A stretch of 64,000 nt of DNA, taken from assembly GCA_900318375.1 (NCBI GenBank), contig ONKG01000007.1, forward strand, positions 1-64,000, in the 5' to 3' direction. This DNA is from an uncultured Lachnospiraceae bacterium. Its GTDB lineage: Bacteria; Bacillota; Clostridia; Lachnospirales; Lachnospiraceae. Positions 7,898-15,405 of this stretch are shown here, piece after piece. The position numbers and the translations under genes are program-made. Each line of letters opens with the position of its first letter. Position 1 is the stretch's first letter. The notes under the pieces are model-generated. The model searched no databases and was not told where the DNA came from. It saw only the letters and a program-made list of their open reading frames with translations.

Positions 7898-9145
7898 TTA
7901 CAGCTCCATACCCCGGTTCCTTTTCTTCCCTTCCGGCTGGTCCGACCTGCGGGCTTTCAGCTCCGCGTCGGCCCGGTGGAGCTTATCAAGGACTGAGGCT
8001 TTCGTCTTTTCCCGGATCGGCTTAAGCTGCTCCGCTTTAACTGCCGGATCCTTCAAAATCCCTTTCAGTTTTTCTGTGATCGCCGCCGTCATTCCCCTGA
8101 ATTTTTTCTTCAGGCCGGAGAGGATCTGGTGCGCAAACGACATGCCCTTATCCGTAAGGGAGTTGCTGCGCATGATCTCTTTTTCATAGTCCCGGATCAG
8201 CTCAAAGTCCGCATTATGCGTCTCCTCCTGCACCCGCTCCGTGACCGTCTCAACCGCTTTGCCATACGCTGTCTCTGCCACCTCGTCGATCAGTGTCTCC
8301 ACATCATCGATCCGGATGGAAAGCTCCTCCAGTTCGGATTCTTTCTGTTCGATCTGCTTTTCCTGTACGGCCAGCTTTTCCTTCTGCTTCATCAGGATAT
8401 AATCCTGTTTTTCCAGATACGCCCGTCCGCCATAGGATGGCTCCCGGTCCAGATGCAGTCCGTATCGTTCCGTAATGTCAAAGAGCATCTCCCGGCAGGC
8501 TGCGTCGAAGACATTCTTCCGGCGGTTATATTTCGATTTGGGCTTATCCGGATGCGGAAGCTCAAAGCCCAGTTCCTCCAGTGCCTTTTCCTGCTGCGGA
8601 CACAGTTCGCCGTACTGATTCAATGCGTCAAAGACATGGCGCTCCTGAATGTGCGGCGTGCCCTCATCACAGTGCAGGGCGAAATCCAGGATGTGGACAT
8701 GGGAACCGAAGCGCCGCGTGAACTCCGCCAGAAAATCCGTCACAATGTTGAAGAGAACATCTTCGGAAACATGCTCGTCGATCGTGCCAATCTGATAGAC
8801 AGTCTCCTCCGGACAGGTTGTTTTGTTCACCAGCAGGTCCTCCACCGTGCGGTTCCGGTTCGCGTGGCCGTGTGCCTCATTCCTGCGGTTCTGCCCATCC
8901 AGAAAATCGCCATAGTTCTCTGCGTAATACATCCGCTCGATCTCTTCAAAACTGATGATGCTCTCCGGATCCCGATCAGGAAATCCTTTGCCCCGGTATC
9001 CTGTATAGCAGTCAAAATAGATATTGAACTTTGTCCGGGTGGGATCGATATGCTCACTGTGCTCTACATTGAACTGCCGGTCATTGTGCTTCGGGTTATA
9101 GGTTCCGAATTTCCCCGCTCGGCCGTTGTGCCTGGTCAGCCGCAT
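7898..9145 (-). CDS. MobV-type relaxase (plasmid recombination/mobilization protein)
   Basis: A 415-residue protein. The segment HVHILDFALHCDEG followed by TPHIQERHVF (about residues 155-180) is the MobV/Pre signature, in which the histidines and acidic residues bind the metal that helps cleave oriT. The N-terminus (MRLTRHNGRAGKFGTYNPKHNDR) is rich in basic residues and includes a candidate active-site histidine or asparagine region. The C-terminal half (about 255-400) is a long charged coiled coil. It would nick the element at oriT and pilot the strand during mobilization. The roughly 790 bp upstream lack genes and are the natural place for oriT. Confidence 0.85.
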   Translation of the reverse strand: MRLTRHNGRAGKFGTYNPKHNDRQFNVEHSEHIDPTRTKFNIYFDCYTGYRGKGFPDRDPESIISFEEIERMYYAENYGDFLDGQNRRNEAHGHANRNRTVEDLLVNKTTCPEETVYQIGTIDEHVSEDVLFNIVTDFLAEFTRRFGSHVHILDFALHCDEGTPHIQERHVFDALNQYGELCPQQEKALEELGFELPHPDKPKSKYNRRKNVFDAACREMLFDITERYGLHLDREPSYGGRAYLEKQDYILMKQKEKLAVQEKQIEQKESELEELSIRIDDVETLIDEVAETAYGKAVETVTERVQEETHNADFELIRDYEKEIMRSNSLTDKGMSFAHQILSGLKKKFRGMTAAITEKLKGILKDPAVKAEQLKPIREKTKASVLDKLHRADAELKARRSDQPEGKKRNRGMEL

Positions 9146-9936
9146 ATGGTCATCACCGTCCTTTCTGATTTTTTCTTATTTCGTTCTTTGCAAGTTTTCT
9201 GTTTTCCGTTTCACTGAGTTTTCTGCATTTTTCCTGAAACCATGGTTTCCTTTTTTTCGGTTCTGGTGTTTTTTCAAATGCCCCTGCCTCATGAACCCGG
9301 GGGTTATGTGAGACATTTTCGGCAGGTAATACCCAGTAAGGGCTGCCGTAAACAGCAACCCAACTGGGCGGGGCTTTCCGCCCTCGACCCGGAGCAGGAC
9401 ACGTCGTCCCTGCACCCAGACAAGGGTTTGCCACCCTTGACCCGCGCCGGAAGTTTCACCCCCGGCACCCCTGACAATGGGCATTGCATTCCCCTTGACC
9501 CCTGCCCCGGAAAAACAGAAATCCTCCGCTCTTGCCCGCAGCGGATTCTTTCTGTTTCCCCGGGTTTTTCAATGCGTCCGTCCTGCAAATGAGCATTTCT
9601 TTCGCCTTGAAAATTTCAGCCGGCATCCGACCGCGCTTCCCGTCGAAAGCACGGTTGTCCTCCGGCTGTATCGGCTCCGTTCCATTGCAAAACCGGCTGG
9701 CTGCCGGCAGGCAATGGTGCGCTTCGCCTCTTTCCATCGCGGCGGTGCATCACCGCGATGTCGGAACCGGATGCACCCGGTCCCGTCTAACGGGCAAAAC
9801 AAAAGCGACCAGCTTTCGTCTTTCGACTACGGTTGGTCGCCTTTGCTTTGGCCATTATGATATTTTTTCATTAATGCTCGGACAGGATGCCCGGGCGGAT
9901 ACTATTCCATTTTACGCAGACAGTCCCGGTTCTTTC
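9146..9936. other. Non-coding block upstream of the relaxase, candidate oriT region
   Basis: Frames on both strands here overlap each other, are rich in Pro, Arg and Gly, and show no domain. The sequence is GC-rich and contains several inverted repeats, including ATCGCGG paired with CCGCGAT near 9736-9760. A MobV oriT is usually directly upstream of mob, so this is the best candidate region. No nic site was identified. Confidence 0.4.
9805..9840. terminator. Hairpin downstream of the PIN gene
   Basis: GCGACCA pairs with TGGTCGC across a loop, flanked by AAAA on one side and a T-rich run on the other, so it could act in both directions. It lies 97 bp beyond the PIN gene stop. Confidence 0.5.
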
Positions 9937-10338
9937 TTACATCTCCAGAAAAGATGCGACACTGATAATCCTCGGATCTGTTACTGCGGATTCTAAAAAG
10001 TCTTTGTCTCCTGTCAGGAATAAATCCGCATGCGCGTTCAAAGCTGCCCGTAAAATCGGCCGGTCTTTTGGATCGCGGATCTCTTTCTCAACCGCAAGTT
10101 CCTCTTCGGGAGTCTGTACAGTCCGGATTGACATGAGCGCATGAAACAGGAACGCTTCCAGTTCCATCTGGCGCTCAGGAAACTTTTCCCGAAATTTCCG
10201 ATGCAGCTCGTCAATCACGTAGTCACAAAGCAGCGGTTCATAAGGCGGCAGCAGTGCTTTATAAAAAGCCTGCGCCGCCTTACCGTTCGGAAAAAGCACC
10301 GCTGATATGACGATGTTCGTATCAATCATTATCTTCAT
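9937..10338 (-). CDS. PIN-domain toxin of a toxin-antitoxin pair
   Basis: A protein of 133 residues. It starts MKIMIDTNIVISAVLF; the first aspartate of the PIN active site lies in IDTN. Further acidic residues occur in YVIDEL, RDPKDRPIL and TGDKDFL, giving the usual set of four carboxylates of a PIN nuclease. The family (putative toxin, PIN family) normally cleaves RNA. The start ATG overlaps the antitoxin stop (ATGA), which supports coupled translation and fixes the start at 10338, not the ATG at 10374. It probably stabilises the element by post-segregational killing. Confidence 0.88.
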   Translation of the reverse strand: MKIMIDTNIVISAVLFPNGKAAQAFYKALLPPYEPLLCDYVIDELHRKFREKFPERQMELEAFLFHALMSIRTVQTPEEELAVEKEIRDPKDRPILRAALNAHADLFLTGDKDFLESAVTDPRIISVASFLEM

Positions 10339-10610
10339 TCGCTGGCTTCCTCTCTCCGGGAGTTCGTGATCCATTCTGCTACATCATCTTCGGAAAAGAG
10401 GCTTGCCTTTGCAGCTTCACCTTTCATCTGTTCCTGAAAACGCTGTAAGGCATAAATTGCCGAATTGACGACACGGACATTTCCGCCGTCAACAATAAAC
10501 GTTACCCGATCTCCGGTATCAATTCCCAGGGCCGCGCGGACTTTTTTGGGAATCGTCACCTGTCCTTTGGACATCACTCTTGCATCATTCACAAAAACAG
10601 CTTCTGCCAT
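10335..10610 (-). CDS. AbrB/MazE-like antitoxin
   Basis: A 91-residue protein. Residues 8-48 (ARVMSKGQVTIPKKVRAALG followed by DTGDRVTFIV) are a swapped-hairpin AbrB/SpoVT DNA-binding domain. The C-terminal tail (SLFSEDDVAEWITNSRREEAS) is acidic and helical, as expected of the part that wraps the toxin. GGAGGTGA lies before the ATG. It is first in a two-gene operon with the PIN gene. A perfect 25-bp inverted repeat lies between promoter and start and is the likely autoregulatory site. Confidence 0.9.
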   Translation of the reverse strand: MAEAVFVNDARVMSKGQVTIPKKVRAALGIDTGDRVTFIVDGGNVRVVNSAIYALQRFQEQMKGEAAKASLFSEDDVAEWITNSRREEASE

Positions 10611-10632
10611 CTTACTGTCACCTCCACGAAAA

Positions 10633-10690
10633 AGTAGGAAAATAGGGTTTTCCTACTAAGAATAATACACCGTGAAAGCCGTAAATGCAA
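10633..10690 (-). promoter_or_regulatory. Promoter and operator of the AbrB/PIN operon
   Basis: TTGCAT (-35, 10685-10690) and TATTAT (-10, 10662-10667) are 17 bp apart on the minus strand. Immediately downstream, AGTAGGAAAA and TTTTCCTACT (10633-10657) form perfect 10-bp arms around 5 bases. Binding there would block transcription initiation. Confidence 0.7.
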
Positions 10691-10747
10691 GCTGCTTTTT
10701 CTGACATCGTTACCGTATAAATTCTTCCCACTCCCAATATTCCTCTT

Positions 10748-11038
10748 TCACGCCGCCGGAAGACGAAAGACTTTTGCCTCCCCGGCAGGCGGCAGCGGGT
10801 CCTCCGGCCCGGTGACAGTCATGGGTTCCATGTTCCGCATCACCATCCCGCGCAAATGACGGTAGTCCTGCTCGGTGCATTCATTGAACAACCTGGCCGA
10901 CAACTCCCGGTACAGCTTCTTCGCGTCCGGGGCGGTCGCGCAGGCCGCGGCCCAGTTCAGCCGCTGGCAGGTGAGGGCGTAGTTATCGCATCCAAAGGAG
11001 TGCAGCGCCCGAAGTTCGTATCTATTCAGTCTCATCAT
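10748..11038 (-). CDS. Small hypothetical element protein
   Basis: A protein of 96 residues starting MMRLNRYELRALHSFGCDNY, with no family I can name. It contains a helical region with three cysteines in the first 35 residues. The start overlaps the stop of the upstream Xis-like gene (ATGATG), which supports coupled translation. The C-terminus is rich in proline and ends in a hydrophobic AKVFRLPAA. Related small proteins often sit next to the excisionase in Clostridia elements, so a role in recombination or its control is possible. Confidence 0.65.
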   Translation of the reverse strand: MMRLNRYELRALHSFGCDNYALTCQRLNWAAACATAPDAKKLYRELSARLFNECTEQDYRHLRGMVMRNMEPMTVTGPEDPLPPAGEAKVFRLPAA

Positions 11039-11265
11039 TCCTCGTCCTTTCTGATCGGCTCCCCGATCCTGTTCCTTGCCATCCATTCAAAGAATGCTTC
11101 CCGGCTGATCCGGATGAGCCTCCCCGAACGGAACGCCGGAAAATCCGGCTTGTGTACCAGCTCGTAGGCCGTCGCTCTCGAGATCCCCATGATCCTTTGG
11201 ATATCGGATACCTCCAGAACCAGCGGTAATTCGTTCATGCTCCCTGTGTGTCTTATTTTGCTCAT
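11035..11265 (-). CDS. Excisionase-like helix-turn-helix protein
   Basis: A protein of 76 residues. The core (LEVSDIQRIMGISRATAYELVHKPDFPAFRSGRLIRISREAF, residues 17-58) is the MerR/Xis-type winged helix used by excisionases and by small element regulators. An inner ATG at 11238 (MNELPLVLEV) is a possible start but its GGGAG is too close. The neighbouring small gene overlaps its stop. It probably assists excision by the serine recombinase or regulates its own operon. The fold assignment is firm and the role is inferred. Confidence 0.8.
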   Translation of the reverse strand: MSKIRHTGSMNELPLVLEVSDIQRIMGISRATAYELVHKPDFPAFRSGRLIRISREAFFEWMARNRIGEPIRKDEE

Positions 11266-11451
11266 TTCTAATCACCATACCTTTCGTGATTGGTTTGATT
11301 TGTTGTTTCCATTATGAGGCGCTTGTCCGTTGCTCCCCGGCTGTTTCCTGACAGGCAACCCTGCGCGGCGCTGTGTCGTCATCCCGGATCTTTCCGGTAT
11401 GCGCTCCCCGGTTCCCCGGATCCTGGCGGTTTATGACAGTCTGGACGGCTC

Positions 11452-11464
11452 ATTCAGTTTTCAA
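11452..11464 (-). promoter_or_regulatory. boxA-like motif
   Basis: On the minus strand this reads TTGAAAACTGAAT, identical to the site at 24762-24774. It resembles the boxA element of Firmicutes rRNA leaders. It lies in the leader of the xis-like operon. Confidence 0.45.
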
Positions 11465-11515
11465 TATACTGTTTATTACGCGATTCCCACGCAATAGCAC
11501 CATATCTTGTTTTGC

Positions 11516-11544
11516 TTGCATTTACAATACTTATGCGGTATAGT
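11516..11544 (+). promoter_or_regulatory. Promoter of the DUF6076-like gene
   Basis: TTGCAT and TATAGT are separated by 17 bp. The -10 box is 75 bp upstream of the start codon. Confidence 0.7.
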
Positions 11545-11567
11545 ATGGGTAACATATAGCTTTTAAT

Positions 11568-11585
11568 ATGTTATTCCCATAACAT
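11568..11585 (+). promoter_or_regulatory. Operator-like inverted repeat
   Basis: ATGTTAT and ATAACAT are exact inverted arms around TCCC. Partial copies of the same motif occur at 11544-11556 (ATGGGTAACATA) and 11594-11602 (ATTCCCATA). Three related sites between promoter and start suggest a cooperative repressor. Confidence 0.5.
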
Positions 11586-11618
11586 CAAATATCATTCCCA
11601 TAAAGGAAGGACGTTAAG

Positions 11619-12641
11619 ATGGAATTTATATTTGACCGGCCGGACGATCCGGCCCAGGAGCGGTATGAGATAGCCCTGCTCCTTGACCGGAAGAAGCTGA
11701 AAGAACGTATCCTGATTGGTATAAGGGCGAAAATACAGCGCCGGCTGCAGGGGGTTAAGGATGCCGCCGTATTCCTGGACGTGGAGCGGGAGCTTGGCAC
11801 TCTCCTCACGGAATTTACCCAGGACAAGGAAAAAGCATGGAACCAATACGGAACCATGCCTTTGTGGGATGCCCTGCATACCCATCGTTTTGCGCAGCCT
11901 GCCCTGGAAAAAACAGCCCGCGATTTTCTGGAAGCGAAATACAGGTACGGCACGCCAATGGAGAAATACGCCGCCATCCGGATCTGGGACGGATACCGCC
12001 GTGCCAGAATTCCGAAGGACAGAAGTGACGCGGCGGAAAAATATATGCGGGATATCAGCGGGTTAAAAACCTTGTTTCTTTATACAAAGAAGCCCGAGAT
12101 CCTCATGAAGTCAAGGAACCGGCTGGTCGAATCTCACTCTTTTGAGGCGGAGGAATTTGATCTGGATATCTGGTATCCCCTGGGCAGGTTCGATTTTGAG
12201 TGCGCCATGGGATATCACTCACTGGTTCCCCTGGTTCTTTACTATCAGAAGAGGATCGCGGAATGGCAGCTGTGCTTCCAGAAATGCTCTGTCTGCGGAA
12301 AATACTTTCTCGCGCCCAGCCAGCGATACTCCATCTGCAGTGAGGCCTGCCGGAAGATACAGGCGAAGAAAAGCAAGCAGGAGTTTGATGACCGGGCCCG
12401 GTCAAACCAGTATGATATGATCTACAAAAACGTCTGCCAGCGCTGGCGGAACCGGATCAACAAGGCAAAGCGGATCGGCCTTGCGGAAGAACGGATGGCA
12501 GAACTGAATAAAGCCTTTACAGAGTTCAAACAATCGGCTCTTGAACAGAAAAAGAAGGTAGGGAGCAAGAAACTCACCCTGATGGAGTTCCAGGACTGGC
12601 TGGATGCCCAGGACGAGATCCTGAACAGCTTTTTAGAATAA
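11619..12641 (+). CDS. DUF6076-like protein with a zinc ribbon
   Basis: A 340-residue protein on the opposite strand from its neighbours. The C-terminal half contains CSVCGKYFLAPSQRYSICSEAC (two Cys pairs, about residues 224-245), a zinc-binding treble-clef resembling CGNR/DUF6076 proteins, followed by a basic, lysine-rich helix suited to nucleic acid binding. The N-terminal half is helical and charged and unassigned. AAAGGAAGG lies before the ATG. The operator-like repeats upstream suggest autoregulation. It may be an element regulator; its function is not known to me. Confidence 0.7.
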   Translation: MEFIFDRPDDPAQERYEIALLLDRKKLKERILIGIRAKIQRRLQGVKDAAVFLDVERELGTLLTEFTQDKEKAWNQYGTMPLWDALHTHRFAQPALEKTARDFLEAKYRYGTPMEKYAAIRIWDGYRRARIPKDRSDAAEKYMRDISGLKTLFLYTKKPEILMKSRNRLVESHSFEAEEFDLDIWYPLGRFDFECAMGYHSLVPLVLYYQKRIAEWQLCFQKCSVCGKYFLAPSQRYSICSEACRKIQAKKSKQEFDDRARSNQYDMIYKNVCQRWRNRINKAKRIGLAEERMAELNKAFTEFKQSALEQKKKVGSKKLTLMEFQDWLDAQDEILNSFLE

Positions 12642-12719
12642 TGCCTATGCTGTCCGTCGGGATTTGCCGGGCACCCGCCAATACTCATTATTTATGAAAG
12701 TATTCCCGGGCATGGCAAA

Positions 12720-12742
12720 GGCGCAGAGAAAATCCCTGCGCC
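12720..12742. terminator. Hairpin between convergent genes
   Basis: GGCGCAG pairs with CTGCGCC across 9 bases. It lies between the converging DUF6076-like and CD1845-family genes. Confidence 0.5.
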
Positions 12743-12782
12743 TCGCCATCCGAACCGTCCGTCCGGCCACATCTGCTTTTAC

Positions 12783-13082
12783 TTATTTCAGGAGCAAATG
12801 CTCCGCATATGCACGGCCTGCTGCCACCATCGCAATCAATGCATTGCCGATATGCGGCAGGCTCCAGAACAGGAACGCCGCTCCCAGCATCCGCAGTGCC
12901 TCCGGGCCGTCTGACAGGCCCATCAGATAACTCAGAACCGCCGTCAGGAACGCGATCCCCGCGATGGCGATAAAGATCCAGCCGGAAAGAGCGACCAGAA
13001 ATGATGCGACCCATTCTGCGGCCGTAAGGACTGCTATCACAGGCAGCAATGGTATTTTCACCAATCTTTTCAAAATGGTCAT
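12783..13082 (-). CDS. CD1845-family conjugative element membrane protein
   Basis: A protein of 99 residues starting MTILKRLVKIPLLPVIAVLT. It has two or three membrane segments (IPLLPVIAVLTAAEWVASFLV, WIFIAIAGIAFLTAVLSYLMG, LGAAFLFWSLPHIGNALIAMV). The sequence and length match the CD1845 family of Clostridium difficile conjugative transposons and Tn1549-like elements, where it lies near VirD4. Its role in transfer is not known. It follows the tnpV stop by 13 bp, with GGCGG before the ATG. Confidence 0.8.
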   Translation of the reverse strand: MTILKRLVKIPLLPVIAVLTAAEWVASFLVALSGWIFIAIAGIAFLTAVLSYLMGLSDGPEALRMLGAAFLFWSLPHIGNALIAMVAAGRAYAEHLLLK

Positions 13083-13095
13083 GCCCGTCACCGCC

Positions 13096-13473
13096 TCAAA
13101 CATAGATCATCTCATGCAGGATGATCTCTTCCGCGCGTGCCCGGATGCTGTTCATACGGCAAACCCACTCCATCTGATCCTGTATTTTCAGTTCCTCTGT
13201 AACATCTTCCTTCTCACGAAACTGCCGGATGATGTGATTTAGCCTCTCCTCGGCCTGTTCGTCCAGGTCGGCCAGGCACGTCCATAACCTGCCCGTCAGG
13301 ATCAGGTCATTATATGTATGAGGCTTCGTTTCCCTCAGATATTCCCTGTGCAGCCTGCCATATCTTCCGATGCTTCTTTCTTCTTCCGGCAGTGTCAGAT
13401 TCGGGATATAATAATCCCCGACAAGCGTATACCAGATCCCGTTCTCCCGGATCTGCTGTTTCAATTCGGTCAT
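13096..13473 (-). CDS. tnpV: TnpV-family transposon protein
   Basis: A protein of 125 residues. IWYTLVGDYYIPNLTLPEEE, IGRYGRLHREYL and QMEWVCRMNSIRARAEEIILHE are the conserved blocks of TnpV, an accessory protein of Tn4451-type transposons. The start at 13473 has GGAGG 6 bases upstream. Its function is unproven; it may assist excision. The coding region overlaps the 3' end of the VirD4 frame by 164 bp in another frame. That overlap is not normal and marks a recombination junction. Confidence 0.85.
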   Translation of the reverse strand: MTELKQQIRENGIWYTLVGDYYIPNLTLPEEERSIGRYGRLHREYLRETKPHTYNDLILTGRLWTCLADLDEQAEERLNHIIRQFREKEDVTEELKIQDQMEWVCRMNSIRARAEEIILHEMIYV

Positions 13474-15259
13474 CGCATTCCTCCATTCTGAAGCTGTACC
13501 AGTTCTGGTACGCCTTGATTTGACTGAGGAATCCAGTTGATCGTGTCCCTGTTCGTGAATTTTCAGATTGGGCAACTGAACTCTTCACAAACAAGTGTAG
13601 CAGTTCCTTGCCTGTCTTCTGATAGTTCAGGCCATAGGACCGGCTCTGTCCGCGCGTATCGGATGTGTTGTAAAGGTCGATCGTTTCCTTACCGAGCGTC
13701 TCCGACAACTCCTTCAAGGTGCTGCCTTCTTTGCCTCCAAGGAAAAGCATGCTGTCACAATTCCCTATAATCGTCTCAGAGGCGTCCTTGTAAATCGTCT
13801 TCAACTGGCTCTGGGACTGCAGGATGATCGAAGCCGAGATCTCACGGCTTCGGATCGTCGCGATGAGTTTGTCGAATTTGGGGATCTGTCCGATATTCGC
13901 AAACTCATCCAGAAGAAGACGCACATGGCAGGGAAGTCTGCCGCCATACACATCGTCCGCTTTATCACACAGCAGGTTGAAAAGCTGCGTATACATCATG
14001 GCCACGATGAAGTTGAAGGTATCATCTGTATCGGAAATAATCACAAAGAGGGCCGTTTTCCGGTCTCCGATGGTGTCCAGTTCCATCTCGTCATAGGACA
14101 TCAGATCCCGGATCTCGGCGATATCAAAGGGTGCCAGCCTTGCACCGCAGGAAATCAGTATTGATTTTGCAGTCTTGCCTGCGGCCAATTTGAAGCGCTT
14201 ATATTGGCGAACGGCAAAGTGTTCAGGCTCCTCGTCCTCCAGTTCTTCGAAGAGCAGGTCGACCGCATTTTTGAAGGTCTCATCCTCCTCACGAGTCTCT
14301 GAAGCATTGATAAACTCCAGTAGCGTCGAAAAGTTCTGTTCCTCCTCCGGAGCCTCATACCAGATGTACCCGATCAGGGCGCAGTAGAGCAGGCGTTCCG
14401 CTTTGGTCCAGAAATCCTCAGAAGACTTTTCTCCTTCTCCCTTGGTATTGACCATGATTGTATTTACCAGCTTCAGGATGTCTTTCTCAGAGCGGATGTA
14501 ATGGAAGGGATTGTAGCGCATGCTTTTGCGGAAATTGATAGTATTGAGCGTTTTGATAACATATTTTCCGCGCCTTACCAGGAGCGTGCCCACCTCGTCC
14601 AGTACTGTCCCTTTTGGATCTGTAACCACGAATGAAACCGGGTAAGTTGAGCTCTCGCACTGCATCAGATTCGGCTTAACATAACCTCTTGTTTTGCCGG
14701 ATCCAGAACCGCCAATGACGATAACATTCTTATTCCTGGCGTATTTGGGATTCTTCGGACGGGAGCTCATGGTCAGCCGTTCAGTCTTTGTCAGCAGGAT
14801 GTTGTTTTCAAATACCGGATCAATAAAAGGGGCTATGTCCTTTGGGGTCCCCCATCTGGCTGAACCATACTCCTCTCCCTGTCGGAACTTTTTCGCGTTA
14901 TTCTTCCTGTAAAGGAGAAATGCATAGAGCGCAGCCGCACCTGCAAGGCCTGCAGTCATGTCGGCCGGATGCAGGCTTGGAAGTGGGCTTCTGAAAGCGT
15001 ACTGGAAATTCATCAGCAGGGTGATGGCCTTCTCGACTGCCGAATTGCCCCGGCAGTGCCGATACAGCCAGGAGCCTTTTTCCACGAAATAGAAAAAGAG
15101 GACATAGGGTAGTGTCCTCAGGATCATTACACCCATGTCCTCTTTGATTCTTTCCCTGGCCGCTTCTCTGAATCTGCCAAAGATCTTTTTGACTGTATTT
15201 GCTCGATCATTGAGAGGCCTGCTTCCATCAGGCCTCTTATTATTTCCTTTTCTTTTCAT
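13310..15259 (-). CDS. VirD4/TcpA coupling protein with replaced C-terminus
   Basis: A type IV coupling protein of about 649 residues. It has two N-terminal membrane segments, Walker A GGSGSGKTRGYVKPNL near residue 185, VTDPKGTVLDE, and Walker B LLLDEFANIGQIP near residue 460. It would link relaxase-bound DNA to the secretion channel. The family pattern holds to SYGLNYQKTGKELL near residue 560. After that, normal family members continue with a conserved tail containing the L-x-L-R-G-V-P type sequence; here the frame instead reads through a short unrelated stretch and into tnpV DNA in the wrong frame. The protein is probably impaired. The ATG at 15259 has GAAGGA upstream; a GTG lies at 15271. 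Confidence 0.88.
   Translation of the reverse strand: MKRKGNNKRPDGSRPLNDRANTVKKIFGRFREAARERIKEDMGVMILRTLPYVLFFYFVEKGSWLYRHCRGNSAVEKAITLLMNFQYAFRSPLPSLHPADMTAGLAGAAALYAFLLYRKNNAKKFRQGEEYGSARWGTPKDIAPFIDPVFENNILLTKTERLTMSSRPKNPKYARNKNVIVIGGSGSGKTRGYVKPNLMQCESSTYPVSFVVTDPKGTVLDEVGTLLVRRGKYVIKTLNTINFRKSMRYNPFHYIRSEKDILKLVNTIMVNTKGEGEKSSEDFWTKAERLLYCALIGYIWYEAPEEEQNFSTLLEFINASETREEDETFKNAVDLLFEELEDEEPEHFAVRQYKRFKLAAGKTAKSILISCGARLAPFDIAEIRDLMSYDEMELDTIGDRKTALFVIISDTDDTFNFIVAMMYTQLFNLLCDKADDVYGGRLPCHVRLLLDEFANIGQIPKFDKLIATIRSREISASIILQSQSQLKTIYKDASETIIGNCDSMLFLGGKEGSTLKELSETLGKETIDLYNTSDTRGQSRSYGLNYQKTGKELLHLFVKSSVAQSENSRTGTRSTGFLSQIKAYQNWYSFRMEECDDRIETADPGERDLVYACRGLLYPESDTAGRRKKHRKIWQAAQGISEGNEASYI
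13496..13511. repeat. 16-bp palindrome upstream of tnpV
   Basis: GTACCAG and CTGGTAC are exact inverted arms around TT. It lies 22 bp before the tnpV start and within the aberrant 3' part of the VirD4 frame. It may be an operator or a footprint of an old recombination site. Confidence 0.4.
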
Positions 15260-15405
15260 CTTTTCCTTCACTCAGGCACTGTCCGCAAATAACAATGCCT
15301 TATTCCTGCCGTTACCGATGCCGGCCTGCAAAACATCATTGTAATTCCAGAACGCTAACACGTATTGCAGCTGACTGCCGTCTTTTATCGTGTTCCCGTC
15401 TTCAT

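Larger units (their letters stand above)
11266..11618. other. Divergent regulatory region
   Basis: This 353-bp gap separates the minus-strand xis-like operon from the plus-strand DUF6076-like gene. It holds a boxA-like motif facing the xis side, a promoter and an operator-like repeat facing the DUF6076 side, and an AATCAC/GTGATT inverted repeat near 11270-11291 close to the xis start. No gene is seen. Confidence 0.7.

Noticed and set aside
9153..9860. Several overlapping frames on both strands as genes.
   Set aside because: They overlap each other, lack ribosome binding sites, and have Pro/Gly/Arg-rich composition without domains.
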